NCBI GenBank assembly: GCA_938008435.1
Contig: CALLKK010000004.1
Location: 1 to 47,983, forward strand
Reading direction: 5' to 3'
DNA length: 47,983 bases
Origin: an uncultured Steroidobacter sp.
GTDB lineage: Bacteria; Pseudomonadota; Gammaproteobacteria; Steroidobacterales; Steroidobacteraceae
A program made the translations under genes and the position numbers. The notes below the pieces were generated by a model. It worked only from the letters and a program-made list of their open reading frames with translations. It was not told the DNA's origin and ran no database searches. Positions 34,670 through 43,209 of this stretch are shown here, piece after piece (the stretch's first letter is position 1; each line of letters begins with the position of its first letter).

Positions 34670-36103
34670 TCAGATCTTCACTTCGAGGATCTTCATCGCG
34701 TTGGTCTTGCCGGCCACACCCGACAGCTCGCCCTTGGTGAGGATGATGCGGTCGCCGATCTCGACCATGCCGCGCTCAAGCATGACCTTGAAGATATCGG
34801 CGTACAGCAGCTGCGCATTGGTGTGAGTGATATCGAAGGTGACCGGATACACGCCGCGATAGAGCATGACGCGCCGACGCGTCTCTTCGTGACGCGTGAA
34901 CGCGTAGATGGGGATGTCCGCGCGGATACGCGACATCCACAGCGGCGTCGAACCCGATTCGGTCAACGCGACGATCGCTTTCACCTTGAAATGATTTGCC
35001 GTGTACATCACGGCCATCGCGATGGCCTCGTCGGTCTTCTCCAGCACGCCGTGATCGGTGCGCTGACGCAGCGGCGAGTGCGTCGCTTCGTATTTCTCGG
35101 CGCCCATGATGACCTGAGCCATGGCCTGCACCGCCTTGACCGGATACTTACCGACGGCGCTCTCGCCCGACAGCATCACTGCGTCGGTGCCGTCCATCAC
35201 GGCATTGGCCACGTCGGACACCTCGGCGCGCGTCGGCACCGGGTTGTGAATCATCGACTCCATCATCTGCGTCGCAGTGATCGCGACGCGATTGCGCTTA
35301 CGCGTCTCGGCGATGATGTGCTTCTGCAGACCGGTGAGCTCTGCGTAGCCCACTTCGACGCCGAGGTCGCCGCGCGCCACCATCACGGCATCGCTCGCCA
35401 TGATGATGCGCTCGAGATTGACGAGCGCTTCGGAGCGCTCGATCTTCGCGACCAGGTGCCCGTGTCCGCCGGCCTTGCGCAGCAGGTGCCGCGCCTCCTC
35501 CATGTCGTTGCCGTCGCGTGCGAACGAGACCGCCAGATAGTCGACGCCCAGCTTCGCCGCGAGCTTGATGTCCTCGCGATCCTTGTCGGTCAACGCGCCC
35601 GCCGACAGACCGCCGCCCTGCTTGTTGATGCCCTTGTTGTTCGACAGCTCGCCGCCGACCACCACGCGCGTGTGCACGCGCGGACCGTCGACGTCGGTCA
35701 CGTCGAGCACGATCAGGCCGTCGTTCAAGAGCAGCGTATCGCCGGGCCGCACGTCCTGCGCGAGCGCCTTGTAGGCGACGCCCACGGACTTCTGCGTGCC
35801 GGCATTCGAATCGAGGGAAGTGTCCAGCGTGAAGGCGTCGCCTTCGTTCAAGAACACCTTGCCTTCCACGAAGCGCTCGATGCGGATCTTCGGCCCTTGC
35901 AGGTCGCCGAGGACGGCCACCCATTTGCCGACCTGCTCGGCGGCCTCGCGCACCATCTGCACGCGCTTGGCATGAAACTCGGGCTCACCATGCGAGAAGT
36001 TGATACGAACGACATCCGCTCCCGCTCGAATCAGTTCGGTGAGCACCTTCGGGTCGTCTGTCGCGGGGCCGAGAGTTGTCAGAATTTTTGTACGGCGAAG
36101 CAT
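34670..36103 (-). CDS. pyk: pyruvate kinase
   Basis: Last step of glycolysis: PEP and ADP to pyruvate and ATP. The 477-residue product has the N-terminal RRTKILTTLGPATDD, substrate-site RINFSHG, GDLQGPKIR, the MVARGDLGVEVGYAEL active-site block and the ATQMMESMIHNPVPTRAEVSD helix. Length is that of PykA/PykF enzymes. The sequence does not settle which type. It is last of tkt-gapA-pgk-pyk; AGGAGG ends just upstream of the ATG. Confidence 0.96.
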   Translation of the reverse strand: MLRRTKILTTLGPATDDPKVLTELIRAGADVVRINFSHGEPEFHAKRVQMVREAAEQVGKWVAVLGDLQGPKIRIERFVEGKVFLNEGDAFTLDTSLDSNAGTQKSVGVAYKALAQDVRPGDTLLLNDGLIVLDVTDVDGPRVHTRVVVGGELSNNKGINKQGGGLSAGALTDKDREDIKLAAKLGVDYLAVSFARDGNDMEEARHLLRKAGGHGHLVAKIERSEALVNLERIIMASDAVMVARGDLGVEVGYAELTGLQKHIIAETRKRNRVAITATQMMESMIHNPVPTRAEVSDVANAVMDGTDAVMLSGESAVGKYPVKAVQAMAQVIMGAEKYEATHSPLRQRTDHGVLEKTDEAIAMAVMYTANHFKVKAIVALTESGSTPLWMSRIRADIPIYAFTRHEETRRRVMLYRGVYPVTFDITHTNAQLLYADIFKVMLERGMVEIGDRIILTKGELSGVAGKTNAMKILEVKI

Positions 36104-36228
36104 AGGAGGACGCGAATCGCAATTGGGTTGTAGGGTCGTCAGGGACGATCTTTGGGCTCGGCCTGACAGCGGCGGACAGTGTAATGAGATTGCGAAAACT
36201 TGCGAGCGCTATTCGCCCGTAAGGGCGC

Positions 36229-36261
36229 CGATGCGAGCCGCCCCCTGCTCGGCTCGCATCG
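36229..36261 (-). terminator. perfect hairpin between pgk and pyk
   Basis: CGATGCGAGCCG (36229-36240) pairs perfectly over 12 bp with CGGCTCGCATCG (36250-36261). It starts 14 bp after the pgk stop. A second small stem, GCCC-GTAA-GGGC (36215-36226), follows. No U-tract directly adjoins. It may be a partial terminator or an RNA end-protection element within the operon. Confidence 0.5.
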
Positions 36262-36275
36262 CCGGTAAGGTCAGC

Positions 36276-37454
36276 TCATTGCTGGGCACGCTCCTCGAGC
36301 ACGGCCACGGCCGGCAGCTTCTTGCCCTCGAGGAACTCGAGGAACGCGCCGCCGCCGGTCGAGATGTACGAAATGTCTTCGCCGACGCCGTACTTCTCGA
36401 TGGCCGCCAGCGTATCGCCGCCGCCCGCAATCGAAAACGCGGAGCTGCGCGCGATGGCTTGGGCGAGCGTGCGGGTGCCCTCGCCGAACTGATCGAATTC
36501 GAACACGCCGACAGGACCGTTCCAGACGATCGTGCCCGCGTCGGCGAACATGCGCGCGAAGCGCTCGGCCGTATCGGGACCGATGTCGAGGATCATCTCG
36601 TCCGCGCTCACTTGCGTCACGGGCTTGACGTCCGCTTCGGCGCTCGCGGCGAACTCCTTCGCCACGACCACGTCGGTCGGCAGCGGAATCTCGACATTGA
36701 GCTCCTTGGAGCGCGCGAGCAGGCCCTTGGCGATGTCGATCATCTCGGCCTCGACGAGCGACTTGCCCACGGCATGGCCCTGTGCGGCGAGGAACGTGTT
36801 GGCGATGCCGCCGCCGACGATGAGCTTGTCGACCTTCGTGAGCAGCGTCTCGAGCACGGTCAGCTTGGTCGACACCTTAGAGCCGGCCACGATGGCGATG
36901 AGCGGACGCTTCGGCTTCTCGAGCGCGGTTTCGAGCGCTTCGAGCTCGTTCATGAGCAGGGGACCTGCGCAGGCCACCGGCGCGAAACGCGCCACGCCGT
37001 GCGTGCTCGCCTCGGCGCGATGGGCGGTGCCGAAGGCATCCATCACGAAGATGTCGCAGAGCGCGGCCATTTTGCGCGCGAGGTCTTCGTTGTCCTTCTT
37101 CTCGCCCTTGTTGAAGCGCACGTTCTCGAGCAACACGACTTCGCCCGGCGCGCACTCGACGCCGTCGAGCCAGTTCTTCTCGAAACGCACCTTGTAGCCG
37201 AGGAGCTCGGACAAGCGCTGCGCCACCGGCGCAAGCGAAAACTCTTCGTTGTAAACGCCCTCTTCGGGACGTCCGAGATGCGACATCACGAGCACACGCG
37301 CGCCCGCATTCTTCGCTGCCTGGATCGTCGGTATCGCCGCACGAATACGCGCATCGCTCGTTACGACGCCACCCTGCACCGGCACGTTCAAGTCTTCACG
37401 GATCAGCACGCGCTTGCCGCTCAAATCCAGGTCGGTCATTCGAAGAATGGGCAT
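36276..37454 (-). CDS. pgk: phosphoglycerate kinase
   Basis: Glycolytic kinase: 1,3-bisphosphoglycerate and ADP to 3-phosphoglycerate and ATP. The 392-residue product begins MPILRMTDLDLSGKRVLIRED at 37454, matching the E. coli start. It shows RVLIREDLNVP, SHLGRP, LLENVRFNKGEKKD and the C-terminal GGGDTLAA and STGGGAFLEFLEG nucleotide-binding blocks. The upstream in-frame extension to 37592 covers the intergenic hairpin and is rejected. It follows gapA after about 156 bp. Confidence 0.97.
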   Translation of the reverse strand: MPILRMTDLDLSGKRVLIREDLNVPVQGGVVTSDARIRAAIPTIQAAKNAGARVLVMSHLGRPEEGVYNEEFSLAPVAQRLSELLGYKVRFEKNWLDGVECAPGEVVLLENVRFNKGEKKDNEDLARKMAALCDIFVMDAFGTAHRAEASTHGVARFAPVACAGPLLMNELEALETALEKPKRPLIAIVAGSKVSTKLTVLETLLTKVDKLIVGGGIANTFLAAQGHAVGKSLVEAEMIDIAKGLLARSKELNVEIPLPTDVVVAKEFAASAEADVKPVTQVSADEMILDIGPDTAERFARMFADAGTIVWNGPVGVFEFDQFGEGTRTLAQAIARSSAFSIAGGGDTLAAIEKYGVGEDISYISTGGGAFLEFLEGKKLPAVAVLEERAQQ

Positions 37455-37562
37455 GGTTCTTGTCCCGCGCAGTAATCGATGGAGGTTCAAACCTGTGTGT
37501 TCTTGCCATCCTGGCAGGCCGGCGCGCCGAGGTCCCTGCGCACGGCCGTCGTCCTGAGCGAA

Positions 37563-37589
37563 CGGGTCCAGGGATTCGCCCTGGACCCG
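37563..37589 (-). terminator. perfect hairpin between gapA and pgk
   Basis: CGGGTCCAGGG (37563-37573), loop ATTCG, CCCTGGACCCG (37579-37589): an 11-bp perfect stem starting 21 bp after the gapA stop. There is no U-tract. As gapA is usually needed in greater amount than pgk, it may stabilise the gapA 3' end or dampen read-through. Confidence 0.5.
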
Positions 37590-37610
37590 CACGCATCAGC
37601 CGTGGAGCGA

Positions 37611-38612
37611 CTACTTGGAGGAAATGACGCGCGCCATTTCCAGGATCTTGCACGAGTAGCCCCACTCGTTGTCGTACCAGGACACGATCTTCACGAAGGT
37701 GCCGTCGAGCGCGATGCCGGCTTCCGCATCGAAGATGGACGTACGCGGATCGCCGCGGAAGTCCGTCGACACGACCTTCTCTTCCGTGTAGCCGAGCACG
37801 CCCTTCATCGGGCCTTCCGCAGCAGCCTTCATCGCGGCGCAGATCTGCTCGTAGGTCGCCTCGGTCTTCAGCTCGACCGTCAGATCGACGACCGAGACGT
37901 CCGAGGTCGGCACGCGGAACGCCATACCCGTGAGCTTCTTGTTGAGCTCAGGAATGACCTTGCCGACGGCCTTCGCAGCGCCGGTCGACGACGGAATGAT
38001 GTTCTCGAGGATGCCGCGGCCGCCGCGCCAGTCCTTGTTCGACGGGCCGTCGACGGTCTTCTGCGTCGCGGTCGTCGCGTGCACGGTCGTCATCAAGCCG
38101 CGCTTGATGCCGAAGGTGTCGTTCAGCACCTTGGCGATCGGCGCCAAGCAGTTGGTCGTACACGAGGCGTTGGAGATGATCGCCTGGCCCGCGTAGGTGT
38201 CGTGGTTGACGCCGTAGACGAACATCGGCGTGTCGTCCTTCGACGGCGCGGACATGATCACCTTCTTGGCGCCCGCGTCGATGTGCTTCTGCGCGGCTTC
38301 CTTCGTCAGGAACAAGCCCGTCGACTCGACGACGATGTCGGCGCCCACTTCGTTCCACTTCAGCTCGGCCGGATCCTTGATCGCCGTCAGGCGGATCTTC
38401 TTGCCGTTGACGATCAGCGTATTGCCCTCGACCGCAACCTCACCCTTGAAACGGCCATGCACGGAGTCGTGCTTCAGCATGTAGGCAAGGTAATCCGGCT
38501 CGAGCAGGTCGTTGATGCCCACGATCTCGATGTCCGGGAAGTACTGCACGGCCGCGCGAAACACCATGCGTCCAATGCGACCGAACCCGTTGATGCCGAC
38601 TTTGATGCTCAT
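37611..38612 (-). CDS. gapA: glyceraldehyde 3-phosphate dehydrogenase
   Basis: Phosphorylating GAPDH of glycolysis and gluconeogenesis. The 333-residue product has the NAD site GINGFGRIGR (7-16) with D35 after the second strand, favouring NAD over NADP. The catalytic Cys151 lies in SNASCTTNCLAP. The start at 38612 has GGAG seven bases upstream; a four-residue extension to 38624 is unlikely. It lies 37 bp downstream of tkt, in an operon. Confidence 0.97.
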   Translation of the reverse strand: MSIKVGINGFGRIGRMVFRAAVQYFPDIEIVGINDLLEPDYLAYMLKHDSVHGRFKGEVAVEGNTLIVNGKKIRLTAIKDPAELKWNEVGADIVVESTGLFLTKEAAQKHIDAGAKKVIMSAPSKDDTPMFVYGVNHDTYAGQAIISNASCTTNCLAPIAKVLNDTFGIKRGLMTTVHATTATQKTVDGPSNKDWRGGRGILENIIPSSTGAAKAVGKVIPELNKKLTGMAFRVPTSDVSVVDLTVELKTEATYEQICAAMKAAAEGPMKGVLGYTEEKVVSTDFRGDPRTSIFDAEAGIALDGTFVKIVSWYDNEWGYSCKILEMARVISSK

Positions 38613-38649
38613 TAACTGCTCCAATGAAAAAATTTCAGGCCGTCAAGCT

Positions 38650-40650
38650 TCAGAGGATTGACTGGACCACTTTCACCACGTTTTCAACCGAAAACCCGAA
38701 ATGCTTGAACACTTCCTTGGCGACCCCGGATGCGCCGAAAGTGGTCATGCCGATCACCGCCCCCTGGTCGCCGACGTAGCGCCACCACAGATCGGGCGCC
38801 CCCGCTTCGATCGCAACGCGGCAGCGCACCGACTTCGGCAACACTTGCTCGCGATACGCGGCGTCCTGCTTGTCGAACACGTTGGTGCTCGGCATCGAGA
38901 CGACACGCACGCGCCGGCCCTGCTTGGTCAAGGCATCGGCCGCTTCGACGGCGAGGCTCACTTCCGAGCCGGTCGCAATCAGGATCACCTCCGGCGTGCC
39001 CTCGCAGTCCTTGAGCACGTAGCCGCCGCGACGAATGGCCTCGAGCTGCGCCGGCGTGCGCGGCTGCGCAGGCACGCCTTGGCGCGTCAGGGCAAGACAG
39101 GTCGGCCCGTCGTTGCGCTCGATGGCGCCGATCCAGGCCACCGCCGTCTCGGCCGCGTCGCACGGGCGCCAGACGGTCATGTTCGGAATGATGCGCAGGC
39201 TCGCAACGTGCTCGACGGGCTGGTGCGTGGGGCCGTCCTCGCCGAGGCCGATCGAATCGTGCGTGAGCACGAAGATCACGCGTTGCTTCATCAATGCGGC
39301 CATGCGCAGCGCATTACGCGCATAGTCCGAGAACACCAGGAACGTGCCGCCGTAAGGGATCAGGCCGCCGTGCAGCGCGATACCGTTCATGATCGCGCTC
39401 ATGCCGAACTCACGCACGCCGTAGTGCAGGTAGTTGCCCGTCGGATCCTCGGCCGTGAACGGGCGCGTATCCTTGCGATTGGTATTGTTCGAGCCGGTCA
39501 GGTCGGCCGAACCGCCGAGCAGCTCGGGCACGTGCGGACCGAGCCCGTTCAGCGCCTGCTGCGAAGCCTGACGGGTCGCGAGGCTTCCCGTCGCCTGCGC
39601 CGCCTGCTCGAGGTAGGCACGCGACTTCTCGGGCCAGTTGGCCGGCAGATCGCCGCGCATGCGCCGCTCGAACTCGGCCGCCAGCTCGGGGAACGCGGCG
39701 CGATACCGCTCGAACAGCTCACGCCAGGCCGCTTCGGCCTTGGCGCCGCGTTCGCGCGCATCCCAGCCCTTGCGGATGTCTTCCGGGATCACGAACGGCG
39801 GGTGCTCCCAGCCGAGGTTCTTGCGCGTGGCCTCGACTTCCTCGACGCCGAGCGCAGCGCCGTGAGTCGCCTCGGTGCCCTGCTTGTTCGGCGAGCCCCA
39901 GCCGATGATCGTCTTGCAGCAGATCAGCGACGGGCGATCCTTCTCCGCCTTGGCAGCCTCGATGGCGCGCGCGATGGCGGCCGGATCGTGCCCGTCGACG
40001 CCCGGCACGACGTGCCAGCCGTAGGCCTCGAAGCGCTTCGGCGTGTCGTCGGTGAACCAGCCGTGGACCTCGCCGTCGATCGAGATACCGTTGTCATCGT
40101 AGAAGCAAATTAATTTGCCGAGCTTGAGCGTACCGGCGAGCGAGCAGGCCTCGTGCGAGACGCCTTCCATGAGGCAGCCGTCGCCGAGGAACACCCAGGT
40201 GTAGTGATCGACGATCTCGTAGCCAGGGCGGTTGAAGGTCGCCGCCAGCACCTTCTCGGCGATGGCCATACCGACCGCATTGGCAAGTCCCTGACCGAGC
40301 GGGCCGGTCGTCGTCTCGATGCCGATATGCAGATCGCGCTCGGGATGTCCGGCGGTGTGCGAGCCGAGCTGGCGGAACGCCTGGATCTGCTCGATGGGCA
40401 GGGGATAGCCCGTCAGGTGCAGCAATGCATAAAGCAGCATCGAGCCATGACCGTTCGAGAGCACGAAGCGGTCGCGGTTCGCCCACGTCGGATTGTTCGG
40501 ATTGTGCTTGAGATGATCGTTCCACAGCACTTCGGCGATGTCCGCCATGCCCATGGGCATTCCGGGGTGGCCCGAATTCGCCTTCTGAACAGCGTCCATC
40601 GCAAGGACGCGAATGGCATTGGCAAGCTGCCGGCGGTGCGACGTCGTCAT
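38650..40650 (-). CDS. tkt: transketolase
   Basis: Thiamine-diphosphate enzyme of the pentose phosphate pathway; swaps two-carbon units between sugar phosphates. The 666-residue product starts MTTSHRRQLANAIRVLAMDAVQ at 40650, very like E. coli TktA. It shows SGHPGMPMGMADIAEVLW, HGSMLLYALLHLTGY, the ThDP-binding GDGCLMEGVSHEA and LTHDSIGLGEDGPTHQPVEH. It opens tkt-gapA-pgk-pyk. Confidence 0.97.
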   Translation of the reverse strand: MTTSHRRQLANAIRVLAMDAVQKANSGHPGMPMGMADIAEVLWNDHLKHNPNNPTWANRDRFVLSNGHGSMLLYALLHLTGYPLPIEQIQAFRQLGSHTAGHPERDLHIGIETTTGPLGQGLANAVGMAIAEKVLAATFNRPGYEIVDHYTWVFLGDGCLMEGVSHEACSLAGTLKLGKLICFYDDNGISIDGEVHGWFTDDTPKRFEAYGWHVVPGVDGHDPAAIARAIEAAKAEKDRPSLICCKTIIGWGSPNKQGTEATHGAALGVEEVEATRKNLGWEHPPFVIPEDIRKGWDARERGAKAEAAWRELFERYRAAFPELAAEFERRMRGDLPANWPEKSRAYLEQAAQATGSLATRQASQQALNGLGPHVPELLGGSADLTGSNNTNRKDTRPFTAEDPTGNYLHYGVREFGMSAIMNGIALHGGLIPYGGTFLVFSDYARNALRMAALMKQRVIFVLTHDSIGLGEDGPTHQPVEHVASLRIIPNMTVWRPCDAAETAVAWIGAIERNDGPTCLALTRQGVPAQPRTPAQLEAIRRGGYVLKDCEGTPEVILIATGSEVSLAVEAADALTKQGRRVRVVSMPSTNVFDKQDAAYREQVLPKSVRCRVAIEAGAPDLWWRYVGDQGAVIGMTTFGASGVAKEVFKHFGFSVENVVKVVQSIL

Positions 40651-41088
40651 TAGTGGATGATCCTGGGAAGAAAAATTGGGAAAGCCTTGCATTTTGGACT
40701 ATCGCTTCCTCTCGGCCAAGTCCTCGAAGGCCTCCAAGCGCCGCGCTCGCCCGCCGCGCGCCTGCCCGAGGATCGACCACGCACAGTGCAGCGACATAAG
40801 CAGGTGCCATGTCGTCGCGCACTGCGGAACCGCCGTCGGTCCGTCGCGTTGACACAGGCGCGGAATGAGACGGAGCGCAAAGATTCAGCGCAGTTTTTGC
40901 TCCCAACCGAAGGATTAGACGCTAATCACTTTTCACCCTGGGCCACATTGCTAGCATGCCCAAGCGCTAAGGTGACCCTGAGTTGCAACGCGGCTTCGGC
41001 TGGACTGATTTGTCATATCAGGTCTCCTTTCGTGAACGAGCTCCTGCGGTCTGAGCCCGTACGAGAGCACTGAGGAAAGCTTCAGGCG
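40651..41088. other. 438-bp intergenic region between tkt and cpdA
   Basis: Divergent gap that must hold both promoters. I see no gene. One palindrome, GATTAG-ACG-CTAATC (40913-40927), could be an operator. A weak plus-strand pair, TTGCAA (40983-40988) and TGATTT (41006-41011) with a 17-bp spacer, could serve cpdA. Open frames here lack coding character. Confidence 0.5.
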
Positions 41089-41862
41089 ATGCAAACGGTC
41101 CGGCTCCTACAATTCAGCGATATGCACCTCTTCGGCGACGCGGCAGGTCGCCTGCGCGGCGTCGAGTGCTTGCCCGCCCTCGAAGCAGCGGTCACCGACG
41201 CCTACCGGCGCGCCTATCGGATCGATGGCGTGCTGCTCACCGGCGATCTCGTACAGGACGATCCTGGCGGCTATCGCTGGATCCGCCATGTCTTCGGCGG
41301 CTCGCCCGTCCCCGTGCTGTGCCTGGCAGGCAATCACGACCTGCCCGATCACATGCAGGCGACGCTCAACCAGCCGCCCTTCGTGATCGGCGGCGCCACG
41401 CGCTTCGGGCGCTGGACCGTGATCATGCTGAGCTCGTGGCTGGCGGGCAGCGCCAGCGGCGAGCTCGGCGCCGAACAGCTCGCGTCGCTGCGTCAAACGT
41501 TGCGCGAGCATCGCGACCAGCACGTCCTCTTGGCGCTCCATCACCATCCGATCCGGATGCGCAGCGACTGGCTCGACCATGTCGGGCTGCGCGATGCCGA
41601 CGCGTTCTTGAGCGTCGTGCGCGAGCACTCGAACGTGCGCGGCGTGCTCTGGGGACACGTGCATCAATCGCTGGACAGCTTCTGCTACGGCGTGCGTTTC
41701 ATGGCGACGCCGTCGACCTGCGCACAATTCCTGCCCGGCAGCGCACAGTTCGCGCTCGACAACCGGCCGCCCGGTTATCGCTTCCTGGAGCTGATGCACG
41801 ACGGTAGCATTGCGACGGAAGTGTGCTGGTTGGAAAGCTACGCCGAGCGCAGCGTCGCCTAG
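41089..41862 (+). CDS. cpdA: 3',5'-cyclic-AMP phosphodiesterase (CpdA/Icc-like metallophosphoesterase)
   Basis: Calcineurin-like phosphoesterase that probably hydrolyses cyclic AMP. The 257-residue product has all metal-binding motifs in order: DMH (D11, H13), GDLVQDD (D53), GNHD (81-84), HHHP and GHVH. It also has the ST-rich FMATPSTCAQF segment seen in Icc proteins. Length is close to E. coli CpdA (275 aa). The ATG at 41089 has AGGAAAGCTTCAGGCG upstream. Other class-III phosphodiesterase substrates cannot be excluded. Confidence 0.88.
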   Translation: MQTVRLLQFSDMHLFGDAAGRLRGVECLPALEAAVTDAYRRAYRIDGVLLTGDLVQDDPGGYRWIRHVFGGSPVPVLCLAGNHDLPDHMQATLNQPPFVIGGATRFGRWTVIMLSSWLAGSASGELGAEQLASLRQTLREHRDQHVLLALHHHPIRMRSDWLDHVGLRDADAFLSVVREHSNVRGVLWGHVHQSLDSFCYGVRFMATPSTCAQFLPGSAQFALDNRPPGYRFLELMHDGSIATEVCWLESYAERSVA

Positions 41863-41868
41863 CTGGAC

Positions 41869-41882
41869 CGCAGGCGGTAGGC
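41869..41882. repeat. two heptamer units, as upstream of murA
   Basis: CGCAGGC-GGTAGGC just after the cpdA stop codon. The second unit is identical to one of the units at 21645-21651. Short and degenerate, but in an intergenic gap as at the other site. Confidence 0.4.
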
Positions 41883-41920
41883 TGAGCCCCAGCCTCATTC
41901 GCCTGACGACGAGGACAAGG

Positions 41921-42823
41921 ATGAGAATCCGCATGAGCGTTTCGCGCCTGACCGCAGCCCTCCTTTTTGCGTTCGTTCTCAGCTTCCAATCCGCCACCTC
42001 CGCGCTCGCCGACGAGGCTCCTCAACGCAGCACCCTCTGGTCGGTCAAGGGCAAGCAGAACACCGTCTACCTGCTCGGTTCGGTGCATCTGCTCGAGCCG
42101 AGCGAGCCGTTGCCGGCCGCAATGGAAGCGGCTTACGAGGAAGCCGAAACGCTGTACATGGAGATCGACATGGACGATCTCGATCAGCAGTTGGTTCAGA
42201 AGCTCACGTTGCAGCTCGGCTTGCTGCCTGCCGGCGAGACTCTCTCGAACGTGGTAGGAGCCGATGCCTTTGCCAAGGTCGCCGACAAAGCGAAGGAGTT
42301 TGGGCTCAACATCGCCGTGCTCGAACGCTTCCGTCCATGGCTGGCCGGGCTCACCCTCGTGCAGGCGCATCTCGCCAGTATGGGACTCGACTCGAACGCC
42401 GGCATCGAGCAGCGTCTGACCAAGCGTGCGCGTGAGGACGGCAAACCGATTCACGGCTTGGAGACGATCGAAGAGCAGCTCGGTGTGCTCGCGGGTCTGC
42501 CGGAGGCGCAGCAGCGGGAATTCCTCGTCTATAGCCTCGAAGACTCCGACAACATGACGCGCGAGATCGAATCCTTGCTCGCCGCGTGGCGCACGGGCGA
42601 TGTCGCCGCGCTCGAGGCGATCCTCGTCGAAGGAATGCTGCGCTACCCTGACGTCTATCGCCCGTTGACGGTCGAGCGCAACCGTAAGTGGATCGCCAGC
42701 ATCGAAAAGTTGCTCGACGACAAAGAGGATTACTTGGTCGTCGTCGGTACGCTGCACTTGGTCGGCCAAGACAGCGTCATCGAGATGCTCGAGAAGAAGG
42801 GCCACCGCGTCACGCAACACTGA
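41921..42823 (+). CDS. TraB/GumN family protein, exported
   Basis: Function not established. The 300-residue product starts at 41921 (GAGGACAAGG just upstream) and has a signal peptide (core LTAALLFAFVLSF, cleavage after ALA near 26). The TraB/GumN fold follows, with paired histidine motifs: LLGSVHLL near residue 44 and GTLHLVGQDSVIEMLEKKGH near the C-terminus. It resembles the Tiki/TraB metalloprotease-like superfamily; the N- and C-terminal GxxH motifs would bind metal. Which protein it acts on is unknown. A GC-rich hairpin follows the stop. Confidence 0.85.
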   Translation: MRIRMSVSRLTAALLFAFVLSFQSATSALADEAPQRSTLWSVKGKQNTVYLLGSVHLLEPSEPLPAAMEAAYEEAETLYMEIDMDDLDQQLVQKLTLQLGLLPAGETLSNVVGADAFAKVADKAKEFGLNIAVLERFRPWLAGLTLVQAHLASMGLDSNAGIEQRLTKRAREDGKPIHGLETIEEQLGVLAGLPEAQQREFLVYSLEDSDNMTREIESLLAAWRTGDVAALEAILVEGMLRYPDVYRPLTVERNRKWIASIEKLLDDKEDYLVVVGTLHLVGQDSVIEMLEKKGHRVTQH

Positions 42824-42824
42824 C

Positions 42825-42843
42825 GCGGCCGGCACTCGGCCGC
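42825..42843 (+). terminator. hairpin after the TraB/GumN gene
   Basis: GCGGCCG-GCACT-CGGCCGC, a perfect 7-bp stem starting one base after the stop codon, followed by CAAACCCAAAAG without a T-run. It separates this gene from the convergent rubredoxin gene. Confidence 0.45.
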
Positions 42844-42910
42844 CAAACCCAAAAGAGACAAGATCGCGCTGCGATCGGGGACCGCGCGCCTCGCGTGGCA
42901 GTAAGGTCTG

Positions 42911-43075
42911 TTAGACCTCGATCATCTCGAAATCTTCTTTGCCCGCGCCGCAGTCCGGGCAACGCCACGACAGCGGCACGTCTTCCCAACGCGTGCCCGG
43001 CGGAATGCCAGAGGCGGGATCGCCCTTCTCCTCTTCATAGACGAAGCCGCAGATCACGCACATGTAGGATTTCAT
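42911..43075 (-). CDS. rubredoxin
   Basis: Small iron electron carrier with one Fe bound by four cysteines. The 54-residue product begins MKSYMCVICGFVYEEEKGDP and has CVIC (C6, C9) and CPDCG (C39, C42). It also has the aromatic core (Y4, W30, W37) and the GTRWEDVPLSWRCPDC segment typical of class I rubredoxins. The electron partners are not evident. It is divergent from hemL; in several gammaproteobacteria, rubredoxin, thiE and hemL are neighbours, but thiE is absent here. Confidence 0.95.
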   Translation of the reverse strand: MKSYMCVICGFVYEEEKGDPASGIPPGTRWEDVPLSWRCPDCGAGKEDFEMIEV

Positions 43076-43176
43076 CGTCGTCAGCCGGGTCCAATTGAGG
43101 GCCGCGATTAATACCGAGAAGCGCCGCGTGCTGCAAGCCGACCCGCCGGCCGTGTACCGGCACGAGCGTTGGCACT

Positions 43177-43182
43177 ACACTT
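43177..43182 (+). promoter_or_regulatory. -10-like element upstream of hemL
   Basis: TACACT lies 27 bp before the hemL GTG, giving a leader of about 21 nt that contains GGAG. The same hexamer occurs upstream of mgtE (28846-28851). The -35 is not recognisable. Confidence 0.35.
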
Positions 43183-43209
43183 CGCCGCCAGCTCAAACGG
43201 AGTCGCGAC

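Noticed and set aside
34523..36133. 536-codon plus-strand frame opposite pyk
   Set aside because: Antisense to pyruvate kinase; no recognisable domain and no ribosome binding site. The same applies to the long frames opposite tkt (38701-40113) and pgk (36000-37475).
40657..41073. 138-codon frame in the tkt-cpdA gap
   Set aside because: No ribosome binding site, no domain, and it overlaps the region that must hold both promoters.
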